A DNA stretch of 64,000 nucleotides, taken from positions 494,739 to 558,738 of the forward strand of contig BFEA01000457.1 of the NCBI GenBank assembly GCA_003427395.1, given 5' to 3'. A program made the position numbers and the translations under genes. The notes under the pieces are model-generated. The model was not told the origin of the DNA. It did not search any database and saw only the letters and a list, made by a program, of their open reading frames with translations. Shown piece by piece: positions 10,429-21,132 of this stretch (positions are counted from its first letter, which is position 1; each line of letters opens with the position of its first letter). The stretch is from Chara braunii (lineage: Eukaryota > Streptophyta > Charophyceae > Charales > Characeae).

Positions 10429-11736
10429 ATGTATGAGAGCGTTTTCAAAAAAAAATGGTTTGCTGCTTGTAGGGAACAAACAACCCATAGAAGGAAGTCA
10501 CAAGGCAAGGGAGGAAGTAGAAAAGTACGTCCTAGAAATGACCACCTGTTCAAGAGAGAGGAAGGGATGATGCCTAGACGCGTCGTTTGTGGGAGGTCTG
10601 GGCAGCTGGACATAATTCAGGCAATGCATGATGGGCTAGCTGGGGGTCATCAGTCGTCAAAGGGAACACTTGCAAAGATTGTGCCCCTGTATTTCTGGCC
10701 CGGAATGGCAGGCATGGTCGCAACGTACTGTCAGACGTGTCTGATATGTCAAGAGAGGAGCTCCGTACAGGTTTACGAGCCCCTTAGACCCACCCGGGTA
10801 CTGGGACCCGGACACCTTGTTCACCTCGATCTTGTCGTTATGCCCGTATCGACGGATGGGTTTAGATACATCTTGGATGCAAAGGATAATCTTAGTGGGT
10901 ATGCAGAAGCCGTAGCCCTCAAGAGGAAGACAGGGAAAACAGTGGCCGATTGGGTGGAAGATTTCTACCTAAGGCACCCCTTCGTGCGCAGGTTTATAGC
11001 AGACAATGGGACATAATTCGTTAACCAGGAGGTGTTATACAGGCTTAAGACACCGTGTGTACCGATCAAGATTACCGAACCCTACCATCCTGAGGCAAAT
11101 GCACCTGTAGAAAGAGGTCACCGGACTTTGAAGAACACAATCGCAAAGTTGGCAGCAGATAATTTGGGAAGTTGGTCACGGTTTCTTAAACAGGCAGTCT
11201 TCGCCGAGAACATGACTCCAAAAAGAACAACGGGATGTATTCCAGCAGAGCTCTGGTATGGAAGGGAGATCGATTTTCCGATAGAAACTTTGGTCCCCAC
11301 CTGGAACAGGCTAGATGACGACCCACACTTGAACACTAAAGAGTTAATCACCTCACGCTGTCAGCAGGTCGCCAGAAATGAGGAGGCACTCGAGGAAGTA
11401 GTAAATCGTGTGACGGATAGCCGAATGAGGGATAAAGCAAGATGGGACCAGGTTAAGAACATTCGGAAGGAGCCACTTCAGGTGGGGGAAAAAGTGCTAG
11501 TTAGGAACTCGGCTCTTGAAAACACATGGTCCGGACAGCTGGGAAAAAGATTCAAAGGGCCCTACAGGATCGCTAAGCGGGTGGGACTGAACACATTTGA
11601 ACTTGAGGATCTCGATGGTACTAGCATAAGAGGGTCATTTCCTGGACAGACACTGGTCAGATTTTTTAGCAGGGATCCGGTGGAACAGTGGCTACAAGAG
11701 GCTCATGACAGGGAAACAGGGGAATTGACAACCTGA
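10429..11736 (+). pseudogene. int: RE1 integrase
   Basis: Integrase inserts element cDNA into the genome. The H2C2 zinc-binding domain is visible (HDGLAGGH, then YCQTCLICQ), followed by the DDE core: first Asp in VHLDLVVMP, second in FIADNGT, Glu in APVERGHRTLKN. A TAA at 11014-11016 directly follows NGT, where RE3 has Glu (RASEF), so a GAA-to-TAA change explains it; the frame is otherwise continuous to 11736. The C-terminal part has WYGREIDFPIE and GPYRIAKRVGLNTFEL, typical of the GPY/F module; I see no chromodomain. A frame change of about one base separates this frame from the RNase H frame between 10328 and 10428. Confidence 0.9.
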
Positions 11737-12191
11737 AAGGCAGGAAGTTGGTTATAAGTATTGGACCGCCTCCCTGTGGGAAGTGATCATGACCACAGGG
11801 ATTGTTCCTTTGTGTGTCTTGCTTTTGTGGAACGTGGGAAGACTGCCTGGGCTGACTGTGACGGGGCTTGGGAGCACGGGACAGTGTATTATAGTTTTTT
11901 TGTGGGGTAACGTTGGGAACTGTCTGCACAGGTATTTATGTGTTGGGACAATGTACCATAGTTTTTGTGGGGTGATGCTGTGGAATGCATACATGGGGCA
12001 ACTATGTGTTGGGACAATATGCCGAGGGTTGTACGGGATAATGGGACTACCAACTACATGGGGGCAAGCAAGAGTTTTAGGGAAGCCTCCAAAGCTGCGA
12101 ATCGGAGTGGAAGGGAATGCGTGTGTATGAGGGGTGTGATAACTGATATGCACGAACAGGACAAAGCAAGGAGCAAACAGCAAATGGCAAA
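11737..12191 (+). repeat. Non-coding spacer with imperfect 70-80-bp repeats
   Basis: Between integrase and the 3' ORF the sequence repeats a segment like GTTGGGACAATGTACCATAG followed by a T-run and TGTGGGGT, at about 11876, 11942 and 12010, each time diverged. No ORF here is convincing. Confidence 0.5.
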
Positions 12192-12810
12192 ATGCAGTTT
12201 GGAAATGAAAACGACAGCAACGCCATCAATAGGCCTACTGACGGACAGTCGTCGAGACAGGTTGGAGAATCAAGCTCCAGGAAAAGAAAATTGTATGTGG
12301 GGTTTGATCACAACCTGGTTGTGAACAGGGGGGGGGAGAAAGCAAGGGACTAGGGAACCTTCACCACCAAGGGAGGAGGAGCCAATAATCCATCCCTCTG
12401 AGAGCGATACCAGCAAGGAGGAAGAGAGGAACCCGGGAAAAAGGCCAAGGTTGGAAGAGGAGGAGTCCATCGAGGTCATAGACATCAGTAGCGGGGAAGA
12501 CGAGTACGAAGTGACAACACCCACAAGGGAATATAGGGGAAGAGAGGAGGGCCCAGGGGAAGAAAAGAACCCATGGAAAAGAGAATTCGGGCCAACTTTC
12601 AGTGATTGGTTCGATCAATGGTCCAGTATTTTGCGTTACCAGTGGGCAATGAAGGGCAAGGAAAAGTTGAGCAGGGGAGAAGACATATCCCCCACAACTT
12701 TCTTTTCAGAAGAAACGCTTCATTATCTACAGACAATAAAGAGGCTAATGGAGCAAGAGATGGAGGACAGTGCAAGGAGGGAGGCTCGGCGCAGGGCACC
12801 GGGACAGTAA
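12192..12810 (+). pseudogene. RE1 3' ORF, acidic protein with basic patch, frameshifted at a G9 run
   Basis: The ATG at 12192 opens a frame that becomes a second frame at the G9 run (12328-12336). The second frame is open from there to 12810, so a one-base change in the homopolymer would link about 205 codons. The predicted protein begins MQFGNENDSNAINRP, contains a basic segment RKRKLYVGF, a GKRPRLEEEE stretch that resembles a monopartite nuclear-localisation signal followed by an acidic patch with IEVIDISSGEDEY (SUMO-interaction-like hydrophobic-acidic motif), then a helix-rich tail (FSDWFDQWSSIL, HYLQTIKRLMEQEME). It sits in the env position after integrase but has no signal peptide or transmembrane segment. 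Function unknown; it could be a post-pol accessory protein. Confidence 0.5.
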
Positions 12811-13781
12811 AAGGGGACAGCAGGCATGATGAGAATAGATGGAATCGGGGAAGGGGTGGTAACCAAGCAGCAAGAACTGCCATCTTTCCTTTTGCGCAGT
12901 TGAACTTCTTCCTGGATGAACTATGATGAGACAACTGCTAAGCTCGAAGCGGCTAAGGACTGGGTGACAAATGCTACTTCACATAAGTCGTTGCTTCTTC
13001 GGGAACGGGCACGAGAACTTTTTGAACTTAGAATAGAACTGTGGATCGCTGGGATGGCTAAGGGAAAGTAAGTAAAAAACAGCGAAGAACTAGATGATAC
13101 GACTCTGTAATGTTGTCTTGCATTCGGATTTTGTCTCCTCGTTTTCTTTTTGGAAAGACTGCGATGTAACTACTTTTTGGATTGAAGAAACTAGTAGGGG
13201 GTGGGTGACCGGTGCTACTTTGTATGAGTACCTGCTCCTTTTGGGAAACATAAGCCTTTTGTAGTAAGAAAGGGACTCGGGGTGATTGACTTTGTCTCAA
13301 GGAAATGGGCAGGGTCATGTGAACCCTTGAACGTTGGAAGAAACATTCAAGGCAAAAGTTTTTCTTATGAGTTGTGTATCCATGATTGAATGAGTCGTGG
13401 CATGAGTCCCTGTGAGAGGTTAAGCAACCTATGGGTAAGGAGATATTCTCTTCCCTAGGAGCCTAATCCAACCCACCCCGGACAATCCTAGAGCATTCAG
13501 AAGCATATGAGAAGTCAGAAAACTGGCAGGGAAACATTAAAATGATGCAACACCCCTTGCAATGGTTGAACGGTCGGACGAGCTAGTGCTGCTTGGGGCC
13601 GCGAGCCTCAACTTGAGTACTAGACGCTAAGTCGGATGTATGGATGGATGTAAGAATGACAAAAGACATGAGGAAAAGGAAGAAGCATGCGTAAAAACCC
13701 AAGACGATAGCCGCCCTCTAACCCCCGCGACGAGATAGGATCCGTGTCCTCGAGGCCGACCCCCTCGGGCGCTAACATTGC

Positions 13782-13930
13782 AATGGACAAGGATGACCCT
13801 AACCAGGTTGTTCAATTGAAATGGACAAGGATGACCCTAACCAGGCTGACCAATTGCAATGGATAAGAATGGTCTAACCAGACTGTTCGACTTGGAAATG
13901 GAAAGAAGGACCCTAACCAGGTTGTTCGAA
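13782..13930. repeat. Minisatellite, about 38-40-bp unit, four copies
   Basis: Units reading AATGGACAAGGATGACCC then TAACCAGGTTGTTC repeat at about 13782, 13820, 13857 and 13897, with increasing divergence toward the right. Confidence 0.8.
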
Positions 13931-14022
13931 ATGACCCCTGACAAAGGTCATTCTTTGGAGTTGGTATTGGGGTCCCCTTGCATGGTTGTTTGTGATGCAT
14001 GAAATTGAAAAAGCTGAGTTTT

Positions 14023-14205
14023 GGAAAAGAGATTGGAAGAACTCGGCCTTGGAAAGGATATTGGACTCAGTCTTCGAAGGGATATTGGATTGAGCATTGG
14101 AAGCGGATTGAGCCTTGGAATCGGGTTGAGCATGATAACGAGATTGAAATTGGGAATGAGACGGAGCATTGGAATTGGATTGAGAATTGGAAATTGCATT
14201 GCATA
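14023..14205. repeat. Minisatellite of about 18-bp units
   Basis: Repeats of a GATTGAGCATTGGAA-type unit (ATTGGACTCAG, ATTGGATTGAG, GCATTGGAAGCGG) run through the interval. They create a long artefactual Trp/Glu/Ile-rich ORF. Confidence 0.7.
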
Positions 14206-15179
14206 AACAGGGGACCCTAGGCAACTTGAAATGGACTTGGAAAAAACATTGAAATGGAATGTATCTTTTATTCTAGTCTTTGACCTCAGCAAGAGAGGGA
14301 TACCGGTGCACGCACTGCGACCCCAAAGACCTCTATCCCTTTGAGGGAAAAAGTCTCAGCGCGACCTGTTCCTCTTGTAAGAGGATGAGGGTTAAAGGAC
14401 TAAGGCACCTACCACTTGGATCGGTGCGGGACGTCCGGAACCACCTCCGACAATGAGCTCTAGTCGGGGAGTTCCAATTGCGCCTCCTGTTGAATGCCTA
14501 AACGTCAAAGGGCGAGAAAGCCAAAAAGGCAGATAGGTCATTCTCATCTATGTCTATTTCGCTACTCTCCAACCACACACCATGCCATAGAGGGGTGGCA
14601 TGGCCATTTGGGTCGGACCACGGCCGCCCGCACTAAGTTGGGTGGCACTGTCCAAGGGGAGAGGCCGGACGAGATACCGGGTGGAGTCCGCCACCACCAC
14701 GGGGCATTGACACTGCCTTGCCAGAACATTACAACCGTTTCGGGACTAATTGCAAGGTCTTCGCAAGTGCACTCGCGGACTGATCGAGAGCCCCAACTCT
14801 CTTGAAAGAAAGAGGCCGGATCCAGAAAATTACCACTCGGGAGGAACGATTCGCGAGGAATGCTCTTACAGCTAGACGAGGCCCTGGCAGGCTTGGATTG
14901 GACCTACCTGGCAGACGTGAGGAGGAACCTTGGTATTGGTGCTCGCCACGTAAGAGAAGAAAGGTCGGACTGGGTAGAAGGATGAGGCGTCGTCCGCTGG
15001 GGAAGAACTGATCACTCTTCCTTTTGTGAAGCGGATGGGCTTGTGTCCTTGACTTGTGGTCGGCGGGCGAAAGGTCTGCGCACCTCCGAGTGAGAACCAG
15101 TCGCGCGATGGGGACATCGTGTTTTGAGTGGGGTGAAGGTGTGTCGTCTACCAATGAATACGCATGAAAATAAAAATTG

Positions 15180-15480
15180 TAATTAGTCTTGGGAAAAAAG
15201 GGCCTGTCAAGATGGCGGGAACAGAAAAAGAGTGTAATTGACTTTGTATGGGCTTGAGAAAAGGGGGCCTGGCAAGACGCCAGAGCAGAAAAGACTTGAG
15301 TAAGTGACATGGTATAAACTTGAGAAAATGGCTTGGTAAGATAGCAAGGAAGGAAAGGGCTGGTATGATTGATTTTGCATAGACCCAGGAAAGGAATTGG
15401 CAGACTGAGAATTGGCTGTGTAATTGGCTCGTATAAGCTCGAAAAGATGAGAAGTGGATGAGGGGTAAGCCAAGCAATGC
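15180..15480. repeat. Imperfect tandem repeat, about 60-80-bp unit
   Basis: Units containing CTTGAGAAAAGGGGGCCTGG, CAAGA(T/C)GGC and AGAAAA recur at about 15187, 15250, 15320 and, more diverged, 15395. A minus-strand ORF over it is a by-product. Confidence 0.55.
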
Positions 15481-16649
15481 ACATGGAAAGTCAATTAAGT
15501 AAAGGGCAAGAAAAGGCAGAGGATGATATGCATGCGGAATTGGAAGGACCTGAGAAAGGCCGGGAGGAATGACCCGGGAAGGATGCATGTGGAATTGGTT
15601 ATATCTTAGCTTCGAGGAGAGGACAAATTGTATTGAAAATGAGTGGATGTCCTAAGAGTAATGAATGAGACAAAGCCAAAATGATTTTTGCTCGAGAATG
15701 TTTTCTCAATGAAATGGGAAGATAGATTTGAGATTACGAATGCAGCCTTTAAGACATTGTCGAGAGCGAGAAATAACGTACAATGAAAAACTAGCTGCAG
15801 GGCATATCTGTGGTCAGACCCCTCCAAGGGGCGATGCTAGTCAACTTGATAAGGAAAAGAGACATCAAGCTGCTTAAGCTCCTTGATGTGTTGCTAGCTA
15901 GCACCTGGAGGAAGCCATGGCGAATGATCCTTGTGACGTTCGCCGCTAAAATTGTCCTCTTACCACGGTCCCGGTCCCTAGGGAGGGTGATGGGTTTGTC
16001 GTCCTCTCTTTTGTGAGACGATGCAGGAGACTGCTGGGAAGCTCTCGAGTATTTAGGAGTTCCAGTGAGAAAGAGATACAGCTGTGAGATGGACGTTGAT
16101 GCACAGAGAGTGTTACGCGCTCGTTACAAAGACATCATTAAGTTGGGGGACGTTACGCAATCCAAAGGAAACCCGAAACAAAAACCTTGACCCCTCCATA
16201 CCCTCCCCCGCCCCAAGGGCGAAAACTTAAAGAAGGACCTAAGAAAAGAGTGGGAAAGACAAAAAGAACCCTGACAAACTAACTACCTATCCCACCCCAC
16301 TTCTTCTCCCTGTCTGTCTGTCACTCCAAAATCCCTACTGACCATGGATTGGTGCGCGATGAGGACATCGCGAATGAGTGGTGGGAATATGTCAGGACTG
16401 GTGAGTCCCGAATGATTTCCCGTCACTCGAGAGACTGGATATGACCAATTTGTGCATGGCAGAGAAAACTGGAGGCAGGAACGCTGGAAAGATCGGAAGC
16501 ATGGGCACAGACAGTAAGAGGCTTGAGGCTACCCAGAGTCGAAGGAGCGTGAAAGGATAGCAGAAGCGACTCCTTCCCCAAGGTCGGAGGGGGGCCGTCG
16601 GGAAGTCCGTAGTAGCATAGGGGGCGCGCAGCAAGGGAAGGAAAGAAGT

Positions 16650-16880
16650 GTGGTGCCGGTGGAACAAAGTGTCGGGGACCACAGGGGGCTAAGAAGATGT
16701 ACGGTGCCGGCAGGACTAGGTGTCGGGGACCACGCGGGACCGAGGGGCAGCGTGGTATCGGCAGGGCGAAGTACTAGGAACCGTGTAAGGCCAAGGGATA
16801 GACGAAGCGCGGGCGGACCAAAGCGTCAGGCACCACGTGGGCCTAGACAAGATGACGGCGCCAGCGGAACCACTGGTACG
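16650..16880. repeat. GC-rich minisatellite, about 60-bp unit, four copies
   Basis: A unit containing GGTGCCGG-GGA-CAA-GTGTCGGGGACCAC repeats at about 16650, 16705, 16758 and 16812, the last copies diverged (GCGTCAGGCACCAC). Confidence 0.65.
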
Positions 16881-18448
16881 GCGGGAATAGATGGGATAAA
16901 GCATCAGGAGTCGCGGACGGAGGACGAAGGTCGGAGCCGTCAGCGGGATAGTTGGCAACCGACCGATAGAGGGACGCGTGTGAGCGAGTCGTCACCCGGG
17001 GTAACGCCGGACGAAGGGGAGGGACTAGGAGCAGTAAGAAAAGGAGGAGAAGTCGGGCGCTGACAGAAACTGTCAAGGGAACGGGGGAGACGGACATGTG
17101 ACGGGAAAGACGAAGGACACTTGGGGCGACCCAAGGGGATCCTAGATCAGGTGCAACGACAACAATAAAAATAAAATAACATAATATCAGGTGGGCGGGA
17201 CCGCTCGGGGCAGGGGTTCGGATGAAAAGGATAAGTGCCGCCGCGGCAAGCGCCGGCGGGAGGTGTCGAGGGAGAAAGAGGAGGGGATAGTAGTAATGAG
17301 GGGGCCGGCCAGCAGTCCGGGTTATTCCGGACCAGCCAGACCAAGAAAAACGAAGTTCTGAGGACTCCACGTGGAGAAAAGGCTGGCCTAAGAAAATCAG
17401 AGCAAGGGGGTTTAAAAATCGGAAGCGGCGACGGCAAAAAGGAGCCCCCTTTGGCCTCGGGGTTGCCACTACTGCAGTCCGAGGCGCAACGGCCATATGC
17501 CGGCTGCAAATCAGGCCTTGGGAAAGGTCCAACAGCTAGTAAAAGGATAAATAGTTGTTGGACATTTGTCCCAACATTAAATCAGAAAAGAAAGGAGAAA
17601 AAAAAGGGAGAATGAGACAAAGGAGGAAGAAGGAGTGAAATAAAAAGTGCCGCTAGGTTGGGACTGCAGCAGTAGGGATGGGCAGATCCCAATAATGACC
17701 TCATCCCTCCAAGATCCTAGTAGTGCAGTATGGATTACAGAGATAAGGCCCTTGGGGCATTATCGCTGCAATATCTGAATTAAAACAACAAAAATAAGGG
17801 CAAATGTTTATGTGAGTTGGCCGGCTCATTTTTGGGCCTTAGATCTGAAATTTGATCCCATGGTAGAGGAGATTTAGCCGTTTTTTGTGGGCTGACGCAA
17901 AACGGCTAGCTCCGAAATGAGTGGGCAGCAAAATGGAGGGAAAACAAAGAGAGTTGCAAGACAAAACTGCGAATTTGGCCCAAGGTTTGGGCCAGGTACA
18001 TCAAAAAAGAATTAAAAATTGGGGCAAAGAACTCAAATTTGGAGCAAGGGGAGCTTGGAGTAACTCGGAATGATGAGAACCATAGACCTCAGCCAAATCC
18101 AAGGGTAAGATCTGTGCCGCCAATTGGGAAAATGCAACGGCCTACTCAAAAGAGGCCTAGACTAGGGAAAAACGAAAAACGGGCCTCTAGGCCCTCAAAT
18201 TTTGGTAAAGGCTGCATTTTGGGGTAGTGGTACCCAAAAGGCAGCACTTTTTGAAAAGAAAGGAGGTCGGGGTAGGCCAAGGGGTAATCCGAGAGGGTAC
18301 CAGCCTCTCGAACTGCATGTACCTCGCCAAAATGAGGCCCATGTACCTCTAGGGAGGCCAAAACTGGAAATTTGGCCCTTAGGGTACCTCGCTCCACCTA
18401 GAGGCACTTGGAGGGTCCTAGAGGTTGGGCGGTGCACCTGTTCCAGCC

Positions 18449-18455
18449 TATATAA
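18449..18455 (+). promoter_or_regulatory. Candidate TATA box
   Basis: TATATAAG in a GC-mixed context (CCAGCCTATATAAGCTGG) is a strong match to a plant core promoter. It lies 2.7 kb upstream of the DUF7869-like reading frame, followed by a pyrimidine tract and the 91-bp array, and could drive a transcript starting near 18480. No other gene on this strand is nearby. Confidence 0.5.
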
Positions 18456-18882
18456 GCTGGAGGTGTAGGCCGCAACTCTCATTTGAGCATGAGACGTGCG
18501 CACGCTGCCCAAATGAGTCTGTGAGTGAGTACTAGTGAGATAGAGCAAGGGAGTGAGGGACAGAGCTAGCCCGTAGCCTGGCTATGGTGGTAAGACTGAG
18601 AAAGGTGACCTAGAGGCTAGAAGGAAGCAGGGAGAGTAGTCCGCCATAGCCCTCAGGCTGTGAAGTGAGAGAAAAGGCTAAAAGGGGTCCTCTTAGCCCT
18701 TCTAGAGGGAAGGACTCCACAACCTTAGAGGTAGGAGCCTACCATAGCTAGAGTAGAAGTGTGAGAGAAGGGGAGGACTTGGGAGGAGGGAGAGCTATGC
18801 TCAAGGAGCTAGAGCCAAGCCTGGAAGACCATTGACTAAGAGACCAGTGGGAGGTGAGTGAAAGAGGAGAAAGGTTCTCCCT

Positions 18883-19073
18883 TCTCTCCTTTTCTTGTTT
18901 TTTTTCTTACTCTTCCTCTTGTTCTTCTTCTTCTTCTTCTTCTTCTCATTTCTCTTCGTTTTCTCCTTCTTCTTCTTTCTCTCTCCTCTCTTTCCTCTTC
19001 TCCTTCTTTCTCTCCTTCCTTTACCTCTCTTCCTCCCCTTCTTCTTCTCCCCCTTCCTCATCTTCTTCCTCCC
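18883..19073 (+). repeat. Pyrimidine tract with (TTC)n microsatellite
   Basis: About 190 bp almost purely C and T on the + strand, with runs of TTC. It sits between the TATA box and the satellite, so if transcribed it would be in the 5' untranslated region. ORFs over it on both strands are poly-Ser/Phe/Leu or poly-Lys/Arg artefacts. Confidence 0.85.
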
Positions 19074-19436
19074 TGCAAAACTGTGATTTTCACCAATTCG
19101 GGGGTTTGGGTGAGTTACGATTCACCTTGGGATAGTTCCGTGATGTTTCCTCTTCATAGATTGCTAAAAACTTTGAGTTTTCACTGATTTGGGGGCTTGG
19201 GCAAGTTGCGATTCACCTTCTGAAAGTTCCGTGATGTTTCCTCTTCATAGATTGCTTCAAACTTTGAGTTTTCACTGATTCGGGGGCTTGGGTAAGTTGC
19301 GATTCACCTTGTGAAAGTTCCGTGATGTTTCCTCTTCATAGATTGCTTCAAACTCTGAGTTTTCACTGATTTGGGGGCTTGGGTAAGTTGCGATTCACCT
19401 TGGGATAGTTCCGTGATGTTTCCTCTTCACAGATTG

Positions 19437-20016
19437 NNNNNNNNNNNNNNNNNNNNNNNNNNNNNNNNNNNNNNNNNNNNNNNNNNNNNNNNNNNNNNNN
19501 NNNNNNNNNNNNNNNNNNNNNNNNNNNNNNNNNNNNNNNNNNNNNNNNNNNNNNNNNNNNNNNNNNNNNNNNNNNNNNNNNNNNNNNNNNNNNNNNNNNN
19601 NNNNNNNNNNNNNNNNNNNNNNNNNNNNNNNNNNNNNNNNNNNNNNNNNNNNNNNNNNNNNNNNNNNNNNNNNNNNNNNNNNNNNNNNNNNNNNNNNNNN
19701 NNNNNNNNNNNNNNNNNNNNNNNNNNNNNNNNNNNNNNNNNNNNNNNNNNNNNNNNNNNNNNNNNNNNNNNNNNNNNNNNNNNNNNNNNNNNNNNNNNNN
19801 NNNNNNNNNNNNNNNNNNNNNNNNNNNNNNNNNNNNNNNNNNNNNNNNNNNNNNNNNNNNNNNNNNNNNNNNNNNNNNNNNNNNNNNNNNNNNNNNNNNN
19901 NNNNNNNNNNNNNNNNNNNNNNNNNNNNNNNNNNNNNNNNNNNNNNNNNNNNNNNNNNNNNNNNNNNNNNNNNNNNNNNNNNNNNNNNNNNNNNNNNNNN
20001 NNNNNNNNNNNNNNNN
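19437..20016. other. 580-base assembly gap inside the satellite
   Basis: Run of N. The bases just before the gap (from about 19351) and just after it (20017-20103) are the same satellite unit with the same CTTCACAGATTG variant, so the gap edges overlap and its length is unreliable. Confidence 0.9.
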
Positions 20017-21086
20017 ACTCTGAGTTTTCACTGATTTGGGGGCTTGGGTAAGTTGCGATTCACCTTGGGATAGTTCCGTGATGTTTCCTCTTCACAGATT
20101 GCTTCAAACTTTGAGTTTTCACTGATTTGGGGGCTTGGGTAAGTTGCTACTCACCTTGTGAAATTTCTGTGATGTTTCCTTTTCATAGATTGCTTCAAAC
20201 TTTAAATTTTCACTGATTTGGGGGTTTGGGTAACTTGCAATTCACCTTGTGAAAGTTCCGTGATGTTTCCTCTTCGTAGATTGCTTCAAACTTTGAGTTT
20301 TCACTGATTTGGGGGCTTGGGTAAGTCGCGATTCACCTTGGGAAAGTTCCGCGATGTTTCCTCTTCATAGATTGCTACAAACTTTGAGTTTTCACTGATT
20401 CGGGGACTTGGGTAAGTTGCGATTCACCTTCGGATAGTTCCGTGATGTTTCCTCTTCATAGATTGCTTCAAACTTTGAGTTTTCACTGATTTGGGAGCTT
20501 GGGTGAGTTGCGATTCACCTCGTGAAAGTTCCGTGATGTTTCCTTTTCATAGATTGCTTCAGACTTTGAGTTTTTACTGATTTAGGGGTCTGGGTGAGTT
20601 GCGATTCACCTTGTGAAAGTTCCGTGATGTTTCCTTTTCATAGATTGCTTCAAACTTTGAGTTTTCACTGATTTGGGGGTTTGGGTGAGCTGCGATTCAC
20701 GTTGTGAAAGTTCCATGATGTTTCCCCTTCATAGATTGCTTCAAACTTTGAGTTCTTACTGATTTGGGGGCTTGGGTAAGTTGCGATTCACCTTGGGACA
20801 GTTCCGTGATGCTTCCCCTTCATAGATTGCTTCAAACTTTGAGTTTCCACTGATTTGGGGACTTGGGTGAGTTGCGATTCACCTTGTTAAAGTTCTGTGA
20901 TGTTTCCTGTTTTCATAGATTGACTCAAATCTTGACTTTTCACTAAATTGGGTTCTTGGGTAAGTTGCGATTTAGCTTGGGATACTTCGGTGATGTTTCC
21001 TCCTTATAGGATGCTTCAAATTTTACCTTTATGCTGTCCTTGATGAGTGTGTGTGTGGCGCTTCACTTCGGGATACTTTGGTGATG

Positions 21087-21100
21087 TTTCCTCTTCATAG
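21087..21100 (+). promoter_or_regulatory. Candidate 3' splice site of a 5'-UTR intron
   Basis: The final satellite-like unit ends TTTCCTCTTCATAG at 21100, followed by GATGCTTCAAACC and then the ATG pair at 21133. This is the same acceptor as in every 91-bp unit, placed where an acceptor just upstream of a coding exon would be expected. Confidence 0.4.
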
Positions 21101-21132
21101 GATGCTTCAAACCTTACATAAAATTGAGAAAC

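Larger units (their letters stand above)
1..12860 (+). mobile_element. RE1: degenerate Ty3/gypsy-type retroelement with four extra 5' ORFs
   Basis: All recognisable coding segments are on the + strand in the order four paralogous ORFs, gag, protease, RT, RNase H, integrase and a 3' ORF, which is the gypsy order (integrase after RNase H). The reading frame is broken by at least ten nonsense codons and several frameshifts, so the copy is dead. I could not find a PBS or a matching LTR pair; a purine-rich run near 12841-12859 (GGGGAAGGGG core) could be the polypurine tract, which is why the right edge is placed there. The left edge is probably outside the window. Edges are uncertain, element identity is not. 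Confidence 0.8.
12811..18440. other. Gene-poor repeat-rich interval
   Basis: Nothing that I can call a gene over 5.6 kb. ORFs up to 251 codons on the minus strand are low-complexity and lie over minisatellites. The interval contains the four minisatellites listed separately, short similar segments (CGCGATG-GGACATCG at about 15104 and 16353), and a GC-rich part at 16.6-17.5 kb followed by a more A-rich one. It may include a decayed LTR of RE1 and other elements, but I could not pair the ends. Confidence 0.4.
19081..21112 (+). repeat. 91-bp satellite array with splice-site-like unit
   Basis: Consecutive TGATGTTTCC landmarks at 19141, 19232 and 19323 give a 91-bp period, and about 16 copies are visible on both sides of an N gap. 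The consensus splits into a 41-nt block (ATTGCTTCAAACTTTGAG... to ...GGGGGCTTGG) and a 50-nt block beginning GTAAGTTGCG and ending TTTCCTCTTCATAG. The second block has a perfect plant 5' splice consensus (GG|GTAAGT) and a pyrimidine-rich 3' site (TTTCCTCTTCATAG). Divergence rises toward 21 kb. The last 3' site lies 32 bp upstream of the first ATG of the DUF7869-like frame. Confidence 0.85.

Noticed and set aside
13999-14220. Trp/Glu/Ile-rich repetitive ORFs
   Set aside because: Produced by an 18-bp minisatellite; no start context or homology.
16843-17532. 229-codon minus-strand ORF
   Set aside because: GC-rich low-complexity sequence over a minisatellite, no recognisable motif, and overlapping ORFs in other frames.
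18801-19187. Poly-Lys/Arg and poly-Ser/Leu/Phe ORFs on both strands
   Set aside because: They are translations of the (TTC)n pyrimidine tract.
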